Assembly (NCBI GenBank): GCA_003117195.1
Contig: BDSI01000008.1
Location: 992,001 to 1,056,000 of the forward strand
DNA length: 64,000 nt
Direction of reading: 5' to 3'
Source of the DNA: Eudorina sp. 2006-703-Eu-15
Lineage: Eukaryota; Chlorophyta; Chlorophyceae; Chlamydomonadales; Volvocaceae
Part shown: positions 47,158-59,600 of the stretch, piece after piece
Layout of the letters: each line of letters begins with the position of its first letter
Position numbering within the stretch: the first letter of the stretch is position 1
Made by a program: the position numbers and the translations under genes
The notes under the pieces: generated by a model
What the model was told of the DNA's origin: nothing
Databases searched by the model: none
Seen by the model: only the letters and a program-made list of their open reading frames with translations

Positions 47158-49289
47158 CTGCGGGTCCCGGGCGTGGTCAGTGTTGCAGCCGGAAGGAAGC
47201 GGGAAACGATGCGGCAAAACGAACCTCAGGCAGGTGGTTCAAGCGTCAGCCTGGGCAACTAATAAACACAGCCTTCACTACTTTCTTAGGTTGTGCTGCT
47301 ATATGTGGCGTAAGATGCGAGCACAAGAGTGCAAGCAACAGGAAGGAAGTGAATGAGCGCATACTTGTCTGTATCACTCTGGTAATAATTGTACGTCGAA
47401 ACGTGCTTATTCCCGACACAAGACGATTTCAGCTTGTCTCATGTTATGCATTTCCTTGGCGAGGGCCTTAGTTACCGGTACATTTCGTACAACGTCACGA
47501 GACATAGATTTCAGATGCTGGCCAAGAAGAAGAAATCCCTGTTCTGTTTGTCATCACCTTAATGGACCTTACAACACGCGGCAATCGAGACACCGTTGCG
47601 GGCAGTGTCCCCAACGTGTATATGCCCTCCAACTCCACTCAGTTGCAAAAACGCAGGGCAACCGGCTGGTTACCGTCACCAACCGAGGTCCCACGATGGG
47701 CACGCAAGCCATCGTCGCAGTCCCGCAGCTCGGTCACACCGCTTAACACACCACACTTCGGTACTTATTCCACCGTCGGGGGTATTTATTCCACCGCGAG
47801 TCGTCACGTCCCACCGCTTCCGTCCTCACGCCTGATCAGACTGGAGGATATGTGTTCGGCTCCTGAAGTCCTGATCACCGGCTCGGCCCACCTATGAGCG
47901 CGCGCCTCTCGTTGCGCCACATGCCCGACGCCCAGCACAATGCGTAGCGACGCCCCTTAGCCTCGCCGCGACTGCCGTACTGCCGTACTGCCACCCACTG
48001 GCACCTGCCGCCGACTCCCGTGGTCACGGCACGCTAGTCATGCTGCTTCGCACATGTCCTACCGGTGCCACGTCGCAACCCCGCCTTCCCCCCGGGCACA
48101 CGGCCGACCGACGACCCCGACCGACGCGAAGACGCCGTCGTGCCTGGTGCTCACCAGCCGCTGTACGGCAGCTGGGCGGAGGCGCCCTCCTGATGTTAAG
48201 CCTGTACATCCCGTCGGATGGTCGGCACGCCCACTCTGTCAATCAGAAGTTCGAAAGGCTAGTCAAATAAAGGAAGTGCAAAACGATATGGAAGTAGGAA
48301 AGGGTAGATCAGCCACATACACACGTACACACACGCACGCACACAGTACGGACAGGCCGCACACGCTATGATACTATCACGTGTATATACTGTACGGAAG
48401 AAAACAAACAGACCCTAACGGAAGACAGAAACGGATAACAGAAAAACTTGCTTGGAAGGAATAGCAGAAAAACAGGAGTGAAGAGCTGTCGTCAGGCCCC
48501 CGCTAACGGAGTCTAAGGTCCAGGCTTGTCCAGCAGCTCGTCAAAGTAGCGCGGTCGTTCGGGCGTCGAGCGGCTGGTCGCCGGCTGTCGGTGCCGCTCC
48601 CGCTGCCCCGCAGGCGACGCCAGGCAGGCGGCGGCCCTAACCCTAGCTACGGGAAGCCACGGGCCGATACGACGCATCGCAACGCCTTGCAGCCGGACAG
48701 CGAGAGACCCGCAGCCATGCGCCGCTTGAGTCAGCCCCACTAAATTAGAAAATGAAACGTTTAAAAATGGACAGGATGTCCTATCCACCCATCCGTCCAT
48801 TCCATCCGTCGCGCCACCCTGTCCTGCGGCCCCTCTCTCCCCCCGGGTCGCAGGTCGGTCATCACCCACAACCACCACCACAACCACCACCACAACCACC
48901 ACAACCACCACCTGCGATCAGGAACCTCTCTGTTGCGGTCTGCTCGTACCTCCGGACCACCATCCGCTCTATCCGCCCCGCCCTCGCTCCAACCACGGCA
49001 ATCCCAACACGCACGGAGACGCCGTACATAACAGACACCCAGTCCGTGCACGTCCGTACTCATGTACGGCATCCCTGGAGCCCGGCCGCGGTCCAGATCG
49101 CTCGTCCCTCTCCCCTTCGGGAGGATCACTCATGATGGATCTGGGTTCCCTCCCCATCTCCATCCCGACGACGACGCTTCCTGCAACCGCCCCTTCACGT
49201 CCCTCGGCACCCAGGGGATGCAACTGCAGCAGTCCAGCGCACCAGCACCCATCCCGGTTGGAATTTCAACATTTCATGCACCCCCTCCT

Positions 49290-49290
<1 letters not shown>

Positions 49291-49329
<39 letters not shown>

Positions 49330-49334
49330 CACAC
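49291..49334. repeat. (CA)n microsatellite
   Basis: CA repeat with two CG interruptions. Confidence 0.9.
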
Positions 49335-50471
49335 GCCTCATCTATCCCCGCCGACCCAGATGTGTGCATGTGCGCCGTACACTGCTTGCGAACACGCGCG
49401 CCGCATCACCGCCGCCGTCGAGCGTCGACCCTGCCGCCACCAACCACCAACCACCAACCACCCCGCCGCCCACTGTCTGCACAGCGGGTGTCACCCGCAC
49501 CTGGACTGCCCGATTCGAGGGCTTTGCCGTACAGCCTATCCCCCCGCCATTAATGTTCGGTTGTCCGACGAAGCCCATGGAGGCCGCTGCGCTGACCCCC
49601 TCAGCACCAACGGACACCTCGTGAGGGCCGGATCGCCCTCTGGACTCCCAGGCCTGGACTGTGGACTCCCAGGCTGGATTCCACTGCCCGCTCGACTATC
49701 GTCCACATGCATACACTGCAGCGCGCCACAGCTGCTAACAGCCGCTGCGATGCCCCCTGCCGCCGGCGCGCGCCGGTGCTGGGCCGCCCCCCGTTGGGCC
49801 TGATTGGGTGCTTGGGAGTGTTGGGTCCGCGAGGTTATCCCCTTAGGTACCCGCTAGGCTCACCGGTACCAAGCCTTCAACCGTGTCCCCGCCCCGACCC
49901 CGTCGCCGGCTCCCGACAGCCCTTCGCTCCTATCCCCGCACCGCCCCATTACCCGCCCCCGCCGCCCCGCGAGACGGCACGCGTGACGCGGTTCGGCCGT
50001 CTGCTCCAGACACGTCCGTCCCCACGTCCACCGTCCCCACACCCTCACCCGCCTCAGCGTCAACCCCAACTCCAGTTCCGCAGCCCGCTACCACCGACCA
50101 CCGCATCAAACCCAACCTCCGCCCGATACGTCGTCGCCCAACGTCACTGCCGCCACTGCCCATCTCCCCCGCCGCCTCGAGCGCCTCGCCACCGCAGACC
50201 GCACTGCCGCTGTGGCCAGCCGCTCAACGAGCCCAGCCAGCCAAGAACGTATTCGGCGCCGCTGGCAGCGCTAGGCACCTCTGACCCCGATAGGGGGCCC
50301 CTGCGGCCCCAACCCGAAACCCTTACGCGCTACACCAGGCAGCTCTTTGCGCCGGGCTCCTCGGCTTCTCTGCTCCCTGTGTTTTCCCTCTGTGCAAGCT
50401 GTTGGGCGGGTAAATGTGTAACCGGCCTTATACCGCACCAGCGCGGCATCCCCTTGTGCGGCACCTGCATG

Positions 50472-50476
50472 TGAGT

Positions 50477-50506
<30 letters not shown>
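50472..50506. repeat. (TG)n microsatellite
   Basis: TG repeat about 110 bases beyond the stop codon of the Ser-Pro-rich gene (minus strand), so probably in its 3' UTR. Confidence 0.9.
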
Positions 50507-50507
<1 letters not shown>

Positions 50508-50612
50508 GTGTGTATGCATATGAGTGTGTATATTTGTGAGTGTCTGTCCCGCGCGGCAGCAGCCCCGCTCCCTGCAACCCCCTTGGCGAACCCCCTCCCC
50601 CCTCCCGACGCA

Positions 50613-53600
50613 TCAGCACCGCAGCTCGGGCGCGTTGGTGGCGTTGTAGACGCGCAGCCGGGGGGCGGGCGCCGAGTTGAGCTCGAACTGTACGGCGCTG
50701 ACGTCGCAGGGCAGCCCGAGGGCGGACCGCAGGGTGCCGACGGTGGAGGACGTCCCCACCTGCGACCCGGAGGGGGGGAAGGCGGGGAGATGGATGGTGG
50801 TGGCCCCGACGTGTGAGCTAGGGAGGAGGTGGATGGCCGGCGGCGATGTGCTGAGGGCACCGGGCTTGGGTCAAAATTCGAACACACACCGGAAACCGGG
50901 AGTTGGGCAACGGGATGAGGGAGAACACCCGTTTTGAGTATGAAGCGCAATGTGGGGCAACCGCGAAGTCGGTACAGCGAAGTCGGTAGTCTAGGTCCAG
51001 TTGATACACAGCTGGACCTAGAGGACGCCCCGAAACCACCAGCCTACGTAAGGGTTGGTTTTGCCGTTGCCGCAGTACGATTTGGGCCGACCAGCAATCC
51101 GGCTGCGGTGGCTGCCGCGCACCATGCCCGCAATGAGGTTATGCCGTACATTCCGTACCGTCCCACACCGCACCTTGTCAAAGTACGACGCCGCGTCGTC
51201 GGCGGTGCTGAAGAGCGCCGCCGTGGCGGCGCCGCGGGTCGGCGGGGACAGGGCGGTGCAGTTGAAGCCGGGGGGTTGCGGCGGCAGGTCCGGAGCCGCG
51301 CTCTGAAGTACCTGCGTCAGGGAGCTGGCGGACGCCGAATGCCGGAGATAGGGCGAGCGGGGGGGCGGGGGGAGCAAGGGTGGATCCCCACGCAAGGCAC
51401 AGGTCGCGTCAGGATGGGGCTACTACCATGACCGGTTGTGGCCGGGCCAGGGTGGCTATCTTATTTTTGGGACTATCTACGGCCAGAGATACACCTGGCT
51501 TCGAAACGCTGAAAGTATCTGTCTATGGGGAGATATTTCCAACTGGAAACGGCCCAAAGTATCTATAGAGGGCATCGGACAGGGCGCAACATTGATGGAG
51601 AACTTCCACGAACCGAACCCATAAGTGCAACACCTATCCATAGGTGACTGCAGACGGTGAGAACCGACCCCGCGTGGGAGATATCGGGGACCCCATCACT
51701 CGTCCGAGTATATGTCAACGGGAAGATATGGTGTCCCACATGAGGGGTCAAAGTATCTTAAACTCCATGTTTTGGCAGGCCAAAAGTATCTAAAATTTCA
51801 GAAGTTTTTCGGCCGAATAGATATTTATATCTTAAGATAGCCACCCTGGGCCGGGCTGGTGTTGGTGGGGGGTTGAAAGAAAAAAACCCCAAACCCAGAA
51901 GCACACCCGGGCAGCGGGCACACCCAGAATACTGTAGCCGTTGATGTGGCGCACTAGGACCTAATGCCAAGGGAGCGGGGCTGACGAAGGCTGCAGCCAG
52001 AAGCGCCACACCCAAGCCCCGCCGGCCCGCTCGGAATCGAATGTTATAGGGTAGGTACATCCTGGCTCGGTCTTCAGCAATGGTCTTCAGCAGGGGTTAA
52101 GAGCCCTGAGGCCCGGAGTCGCTTGGGTCGGCGGGCGGCGTTACCTGCAGTCGTTGAGCCCGAACGGGTCCGTGCGGTTGGTTCGTACGACAACTCGGAG
52201 GCGGCGACCGGCCTCCAGGAAGGGAGGAGGCCGGCTGCGCGGTGGGCCCGGCGGCGAGGGAGGCGAGGGAGGCGAGGGCGGTGAAGGCGGTGGCGGCGGC
52301 GGCGCGGGTGGTCGGGGCGGTGCGGCGCAGCGAAGCGCGTCCAAGGTGGTGGCGTCGAACAGGCGCTGTGTGGTGGTGGGCGCCGTATTGAGGGTGAAGT
52401 GTACGGCACTGGTATTGCACGGCAGGCCGAGCGCCGTACTGAGGGTCGCTGCGGGGGAGGCGGCCGCGATCTGCGGGGCGACCGGGCAATAACCCAGCCG
52501 TGAGAACATGCACCACGCATTTTTGGGCCGCATGAACGTACATTAGCCACATATAAATATATTATAGGTGTGTGGCTAAGCATGCATCGCCGAGCTACGT
52601 GAACATATGCAGGAACAGCCCCAGGGTGGAGGTTGGCGGGAACCGGGCGGAGGGCGGGCGGAGGGCGGGTGGAGGGCGGGTGGAGGCGGGCGTAGGGTGG
52701 GAAGGCGGAGGAAAAGGCGGAAGACGGGGGACGAACGCCGAAGAAGGCGGAGGAAGGTGGAGGAAGGTGGTTCAGGACAGGGGGGCATCAGCGTGGCAGA
52801 TACCGAAAGGTGAGTCAGACCGCGTGTGATGGTTCTGGAGGGCTTATGCGACACATAAGGAGGCACTCGTACGCGCTTTACCCGTACCGTACGTACCGCC
52901 TTGTAGTACGCCTCCGCAGCTGCAGTACTGCCGAACAGCGCCTCCAGGGAGAGGCCGGCCGTGGCGGGGAACGCGACGGTGCAGTACCAGCCCGGGGGCG
53001 TCGGGGGAGTCAGGGACCTGAGCGCCTCCTCAGCGATGAGTTGTACGGAACTGTACGGTGACCGAGATCCAGGGAGGCAGGGTTGACTGGAGATCGGGGT
53101 TTCGGGGACGTTAGCCGAGAGCCTAACAGACATCCACATCAGGAATCTGACCCCGCCGACCCCGCGCGGGGAACCCCCGCGGGAGGGCACCATACATGCA
53201 TGGCCGCCGGTGTATCTGCCGTATGCACGGCTTCCCGCATCATGCCGTACTGAGCTGCAGTATTTGGATGGCATGCCGAACCATGTGCGCGCCAGACAAG
53301 AACTGGGAGATCTCACAACAGACGGCAGCAGGCCTTGATGCAACTCAACGGAAAAAGGGCTTTAACAAGCACTCAACGGGAAAGGCCTACTGTGCTGCGC
53401 CAGAACCCCCACATCATGGCTTATTATTCTGATCCGCCGATGAGCAGTGCCCCGGGGGTAGTCCCACGGGTTTCCGGCCGGGAGGTAATCCTCCAGGGGG
53501 CCGCCCCGGGGGACGTCAGAAAGGGGTTTGTCAGATTCTCATTTACCTGCAGTCGTTGGGGCCGAAGGGGTCAGTGCGGTTGGAGGTGATCGCGAGGGAG

Positions 53601-56600
53601 ACTTGACGTCCGACCGGCGCGGGGGGCGGGCGGGGTGGCGGCGGCAGAGGGCTGGGGGGAAGGCGTGGCGGGAGGGGCGAAGGAAGAGAGGTCCTTGGAG
53701 GCGGTGGCGATGGTGGCGGAGGGGAAGGCGGTGGAGGTGACGGCGGTGGTGGTGAAGGCGGTGGTGGCCGAGGTGGTGGCGGCGACGGCGGCGGTGGTGA
53801 CGGGGGCGGAGGGGAAGGCGGCGGTGGCGATGGCGGTGGCGGTGACGGCGGCGGTGGCGATGGCGGTGGTGGCGATGGAGGTGGCGGCGATGGAGGTGGT
53901 GGTGAAGGCGGTGGTGGCCTAGGTGGTGGCGGCGACGGCGGCGGTGGCGATGGCGGTGGTGGCCGAGGCGGCGGTGGCGATGGCGGTGGTGGTGAAGGCG
54001 GTGGTGGCCGAGGTGGTGGCGGCGACGGCGGCGGTGGCGATGGCGGTGCCTTCGATGGAGGCCGTGGCAAAAGGAAAGGCGGAGGCCGGTGCACCGGTGG
54101 CAACGGAGGTGGCGGCGACGGCATCAATGAGGGAGGAGATGGAGGCAGAGGTGGCAGAGGCCGAGGAGGCCGCGGCGCCGGCGGAGGCGGAGGGCGAGGG
54201 GGCGGCGATGGTGGCAGAGGCCGCGGCGGTCGAGGGGACGGCGGGGAAGGTGGGCGCGGGGGCGGCGATGGAGGCAGGGGAGGCCGAGGCGGCAGTGGGC
54301 GAGGTGGAGGTGGTGACGGAGGGCGAGGTGGCGTGGGCGGTGGCGACGGTGGCAGTGGCCGGGGTGGCTGCGGCGATGGTGGGGCGGGTAACGGAGGACG
54401 TGTTGGGGGCGGAGATGGAGGCGGCGGAGGCCGAGGCGGCGGAGGCCGAGGCGGCGGAGGCCGAGGCGGCGAGCTTGGTGGCACCGGCGGCAGCGACGAT
54501 GGTATCGGCCGGACTGGCCGAGGCGGCGGGGATGATGTCGGTGGCGGAGGCGGAGGCAAGGGCGATAGCGGCAGCGGCGGCCGAGGCGACGGTAGCGACG
54601 GAGGGTTTGCCGTCGGTGGCGATGGTGGTGGCGGCCGCGGTGACTGCGGCGGCTGCGGAGATGGTGGCCGGGGTGCTGGGACTGGAGATGGAGGTAGGGA
54701 AGGCAATGGCGGCGACGGCGGCGGCGGCGGCGCTAGCCGCGGGGGCGGTGGGCTCGGGGATCGTGGCGCGGGGGCCGGGCGAGGCGGCGGCAGGGAAGGT
54801 GGTTGGGGTGGCCGCGGCGGCGGCAGCGGCCGCGGGGTTAGCGGCCCAGGCGGTGGCGGCCCCGGCGGCGGACGCAACGGGCGCGGCGGCGGCGGTGGCG
54901 GTGGTGGCGGTGGCGACGGTGGCGGCGGCGGCAATGGCGGATGAGGCGGCGGCGGCGGGGACGTGTCGGGAGGCTGGGGTGGCGGCGGGGGACAGTCGGG
55001 CCAGCCAGGTGGCATCCGAGGCTTCTTGAGGGGCGGCGGACGGCGGCGCGGCGGCGGCGGACGGTGCCGCATCGGCGGCGGCGGTGGCGGGGGGGGCGGC
55101 GGCGGTGACGGCGGCGGCAGCTGCGGCCTGCAGAAAGGAGGGTGCAGGCCGTTGATGCGTGGGTAAGCTCCAGGGTTGACTTGTGACTTTGCGTCGGTGG
55201 GTGTGGGCAGAGAGGCGAGCACGGCGGGGGGGAGGGGGGAGATGGGAATACCTCTGGCCAGCAGTCGTGTTACGACCTCCAAGCTCCTGCCTGCCTCATG
55301 CTTTGTTGATATGAATGAACGTTTCAGAGGACCCCGAGAAGGGATCAACATTGTTATGTAAACTACTGCGTAGGTGTTACGGTTGTCACCCATCCTAGGT
55401 GTACGACATTACGTCATCAGGTGCCGGCACAGGCTGAGGGGTCGCGACGAGGACCTCACAGCTCACACCCGTCAGTGAAACCCTGAAGGATGCGTGTTTT
55501 TTAATCCTGGGCCGTGGAGGGACCAAGAACCCGAAGAGACCTAACTCTCGGCCCCTATCGTCGATCCGCCTTTTGTCGGCAGGGCCCAATGTACAGCAAC
55601 GCCAGCATTCCCCTCTACCCTTATTGGGGGGAGAGACCCCGCCCGACCCGCCCCGGGCCCACGTACCCTTCCCCGCGCCACCACCTACACGTACGGCGGT
55701 CCGTACTCAGGTGGCGGCGGTGGCGGCGGCGGCGGTGGGCGTTTCGGGAACCTGTACTTTTTCGGCGGCGGCGGGCGCGGCGTGCCCGGCGGCGGCGGCG
55801 ATGGCGGCGGCGGGCGCGGCGGGCGCGGCGAGGGCGGCGGCGGCGGGCGCGGCGACGGCGGCAGCGGCGGCAGGGGCGACGGCGGCGGCAGCGGCGACGG
55901 CGGCGGCGGCGCGCAGATGAGGCTGGGTATGGTCCTGGCGTCCACGAAGTTGACGTCACCCAGGTCGTTTCTGATGAGGTAGCCGGAGCCGCAGGGTAGT
56001 TGCAGCCGCTGAGTAAGCACCAAGAGGTTGTACGGATTGAAAACTGTACGGCAAAACCGGGTCACGGCAGGCGGGTGGAGGGCCAAGGAAGAGGGACTCA
56101 AAAAGGAGGGGAACGCTATGCGTGCATGATGTTTACCGTACACTGTACGTCAAGACCTGCTGCAAGCAGCAGGCCCCCGGGGCCCCTTTCGCAGCGCCAG
56201 GAACCCTGGCCTGCCCGTTCACGACTGTACGGCACGACGGTACGGCAATTCACACGGTTGCAGTCCGTTGCCGTACACTCACAGAAGACGAGGCTGCGCA
56301 TCTCCGCCAAGCTGGAGAAGGTGATGTACGACACGGCCTCCAGGGCGGGGCCGTTGGTTCCGGAGGTGGCACCCTCGAGGGTGGTGCACTGTACGGCACT
56401 GATGTTGCGAGGGAACAGGGACCTGTGCGGCGGTGGTGGTGGGGAGATGGATGCCGGCGATTGAAAAGGTGGGGCTGGTAGGGGCCAAGTGAGGGGGGGC
56501 CCCAAGGCAGGCCCCGGGTGGGCACATCCAAAGGCCCACCAGAATCTGCGCCCCGGTGCCTTCCAAGTTTAAATGCAGGTGTCGTACAGTACGTACGTGG

Positions 56601-59600
56601 TCCGCCGGGCGCGACGTGTCCCCTCAGCCGCTCCGGCCACCTCCCTCCCCCCCTGGAGAAGCCGCGGCGGTCCTCCTCTCCCACACCCCCCCTGTAGCCT
56701 GTACCTGCCCACAGCACCCTACCACCTGCCCCCTCCCACCCGCTACGCCGCCAGTCGTCCAGCCCGTCCTTGTCCCCCTCAACCCCCGGTCCACCGGCCC
56801 ACCGGCGCCCGGCCGAGTTCGTACATGGGTTCGTTGTACATGAGCTCAGTGTTCTCTAAGGGTTCCATACGGGCCTCCTACTGCCAACCCAAGACAGCGA
56901 AACCGCAAAAAACAAAACCTCCAAAACCCCTCGCCCCCGACCGGCAGGTGACGCATCGGCGCTATGTTGCTCTCTAGGGGCTCTTCCACCTCCCCCGCCC
57001 CTGACCCTGACCCCTGACCCCCTGACCCCTGACCCCCTGACCCCTGACCCCCTGACCCCTGACCCCCTGACCCCTGACCCCTGACCCTGACCCCTGACCC
57101 CTGACCCCCTGACCCCCTGACCCCGACCCCTGACCCCTGACCCCCTGACCCCCTGACCCTGACCCCTGACCCCCTGACCCCCTGACCCCCTGACCCCCTG
57201 ACCCCCTGACCCCCTGACCCCCTGACCCCCTGACCCCCTGACCCCTGACCCCCTGACCCCCTGACCCCCTGACCCCCTGACCCCCTGACCCCTGACCCCC
57301 TGACCCCCTGACCCCCTGACCCCCTGACCCCCTGACCCCCTGACCCCCGTGAGCCGCGGGCACGTACCCGTACGTGAACTGCAGTATGAAGGTGGTCTCC
57401 CCGCAGGCGTAGGTCAGCGAGGTGAGGGGCTGGCCGCCGTAGATGATGGTGAACCTGGGGCAAGCCAAGGGCGAAAGAGGCGGAGGGATATGCAAGCCAA
57501 GGGCGAAAGAGGAGGGATGCAACATGCAAGCTATGGGCGAAAGAGGAGGAGGGATGCAAGCCAAAGGCAGGAGGGGGGGCAGGAGGGGTAGAGAAGGGCA
57601 GGACGGGGGGCCCCGCCGGAGGGGCAAGTACGACATCGATGAGAGCGGGTTGGGGGGTAAGGACGGGTACGGAACTAGGGTGCCGTACATTGCCTCAAGG
57701 AATAAGTGGACAGGTACGCAGCGCGCACTAAACAAGCAGAGGCCGAACACCCGCGTCATCCTTACCTGAAGGCGAGTGGCGGCGGCGACGGCGGCTGCGG
57801 CGACGGCGGTTTCGGGGTGGGCGGCAGGACCGGCGGCGCTGGCGGCGGCGGGGGCGGCGGGGGCGGCGGCCGCGGCGGAGGCGGCGGCGGGCTGGGTGGC
57901 GGCGTTGGTGGGGGCGGCGGCGGCGGCCGCGGTGGCGGGGGCGGCGCCAGCGGTGGTGGCGGCGGCGGGCTGCACACGAGCTCGGGCCAGGTGCCGACGG
58001 GGTTGTAGTAGGGCAGTATACGACTGCTGTTTCCAGACAGGGATACGGCCATCCGAGCGCCGCAAGGCACCTTGGCGGTGTACAGCAGCAATAGCTCCGA
58101 CGCGCGGCTGCGGCCGTACAGTCCGCCGCCGATGCCGTACGCACCGTTGCCTGACCTGGTGGTTGTGGCGTTGCTGCTGTTGCCGTTCGTGGTGTTGCCC
58201 ATGGCGGTTAGGACGTTGAGAAAGTAGTTGGCGGCGGTCGGGTAGAAGAAGTACAGCTCCAGCAGTACAAAGGCGCTGGGCGGCTCGGGTGTGTTGGAGA
58301 TCTGGCAGATCTGCACGGGCAAGTACGAGTTGGCGAGTACGGGATCTCCGAGGAGGAAGTTCATCGAGTCGTTGAGGGGTCCGCACAGGGACGTGGGCAG
58401 CTGGCCGGGGGTGCTGATGCTGATCGCGAAGGGCGCCGGCGGCGGCAGCGGCGGCGGCGGCGATGGCCGTGGCGGCGGCGGCGGGGAGCGCGGCGGCGCG
58501 GGCGAAGGCGGCAGGGGCGGCGGCGGCGGCGGGGAGGGGGAGTACCTGCAGGAGTACGACAGGAGGGGGATCATGACCACGGGGGGGATTGGAAGAGGGC
58601 TGGGAGTTGGACATTTTTGGACATCGAAAAGGAGAGTCAGGATGGAGCGGGGAGGCGGGTTACGGGTTACGGGTATGCCGTACACACGGGGTCGCTTCGG
58701 AGATGGCCACCGACGCACCTGTTCGGACGTGTACGGCGGCTCCCTCCCTGCTGAGATCAGTGAAGCAAGGAATCCCAACCCCTTCCTCCGATCCTCCCAC
58801 ACCCTCCCCTTCTAGCGGCTAGAGGAAGGGGCTCGAAGGGGCTAGAAGGGGCTAGAAATGGGGGGGGCTGGGAGGCCCCTTCCTCCCAGCCCCTCCCAGT
58901 CCTCCCAGCCCCTCCCAGCCCCTCCCAGCCCCTCCCAGCCCTCCCAGCCCCTCCCAGCCCCTCCCAGCCCCTCCCAGCCCCTCCCAGCCCCTCCCAGCCC
59001 CTCCCAGCCCCTCCCAGCCCCTCCCAGCCCCTCCCAGCCCTCCCAGCCCCTCCCAGCCCCTCCCAGCCCCTCCCAGCCCCTCCCAGCCCCTCCCAGCCCC
59101 TCCCAGCCCCTCCAGCCCCTCCCAGCCCCTCCCAGCCCCTCCCAGCCCCTCCCAGCCCCTCCCAGCCCTCCCAGCCCCTCCCAGCCCCTCCCAGCCCCTC
59201 CCAGCCCCTCCCAGCCCTCCCAGCCCCTCCAGCCCCTCCCAGCCCCTCCCAGCCCCTCCCAGCCCCTCCCAGCCCCTCCCAGCCCCTCCCAGCCCCTCCC
59301 AGCCCCTCCCAGCCCCTCCCAGCCCCTCCCAGCCCCTCCCAGCCCCTCCCAGCCCCTCCCAGCCCCTCCCAGCCCCTCCCAGCCCCTCCAGCCCCTCCCA
59401 GCCCCTCCCAGCCCCTCCCAGCCCTCCCAGCCCCTCCCAGCCCCTCCCAGCCCCTCCCAGCCCCTCCCAGCCCCTCCCAGCCCCTCTCAGCCCCTCCCAG
59501 CCCCTCCCTGCCCCTCCCAGCCCCTCCCAGCCCCTCCCAGCCCCTCCCAGGTCCCAGCCCCTCCCAGCCCCTCCCAGCCCCTCCCCTCCCACACACTCCC

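Larger units (their letters stand above)
47506..50612. other. Intergenic region, no gene recognised
   Basis: No frame carries a domain. It contains a CCACAA-rich tract (48865-48915), a (CA)n tract at about 49291-49334, a (TG)n tract at about 50472-50506 and Pro/Arg-rich chance frames. Its right end should hold the 3' UTR of the Ser-Pro-rich gene. Confidence 0.4.

Noticed and set aside
53923..55029. Plus-strand open frame of 368 codons, Ala/Val/Gly-rich
   Set aside because: It is the antisense shadow of the Ser-Pro repeat exon on the minus strand; its composition follows directly from the proline codons.
56998..57350. Interstitial telomeric repeat
   Set aside because: The TGACCCC/TGACCCCC unit does not match the TTTTAGGG or TTTAGGG telomeric repeats of green algae and plants; it is a minisatellite in an intron.
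58866..59586. CRISPR-like regular repeats
   Set aside because: The 11-bp units are directly adjacent with no spacers, and the DNA is eukaryotic nuclear.
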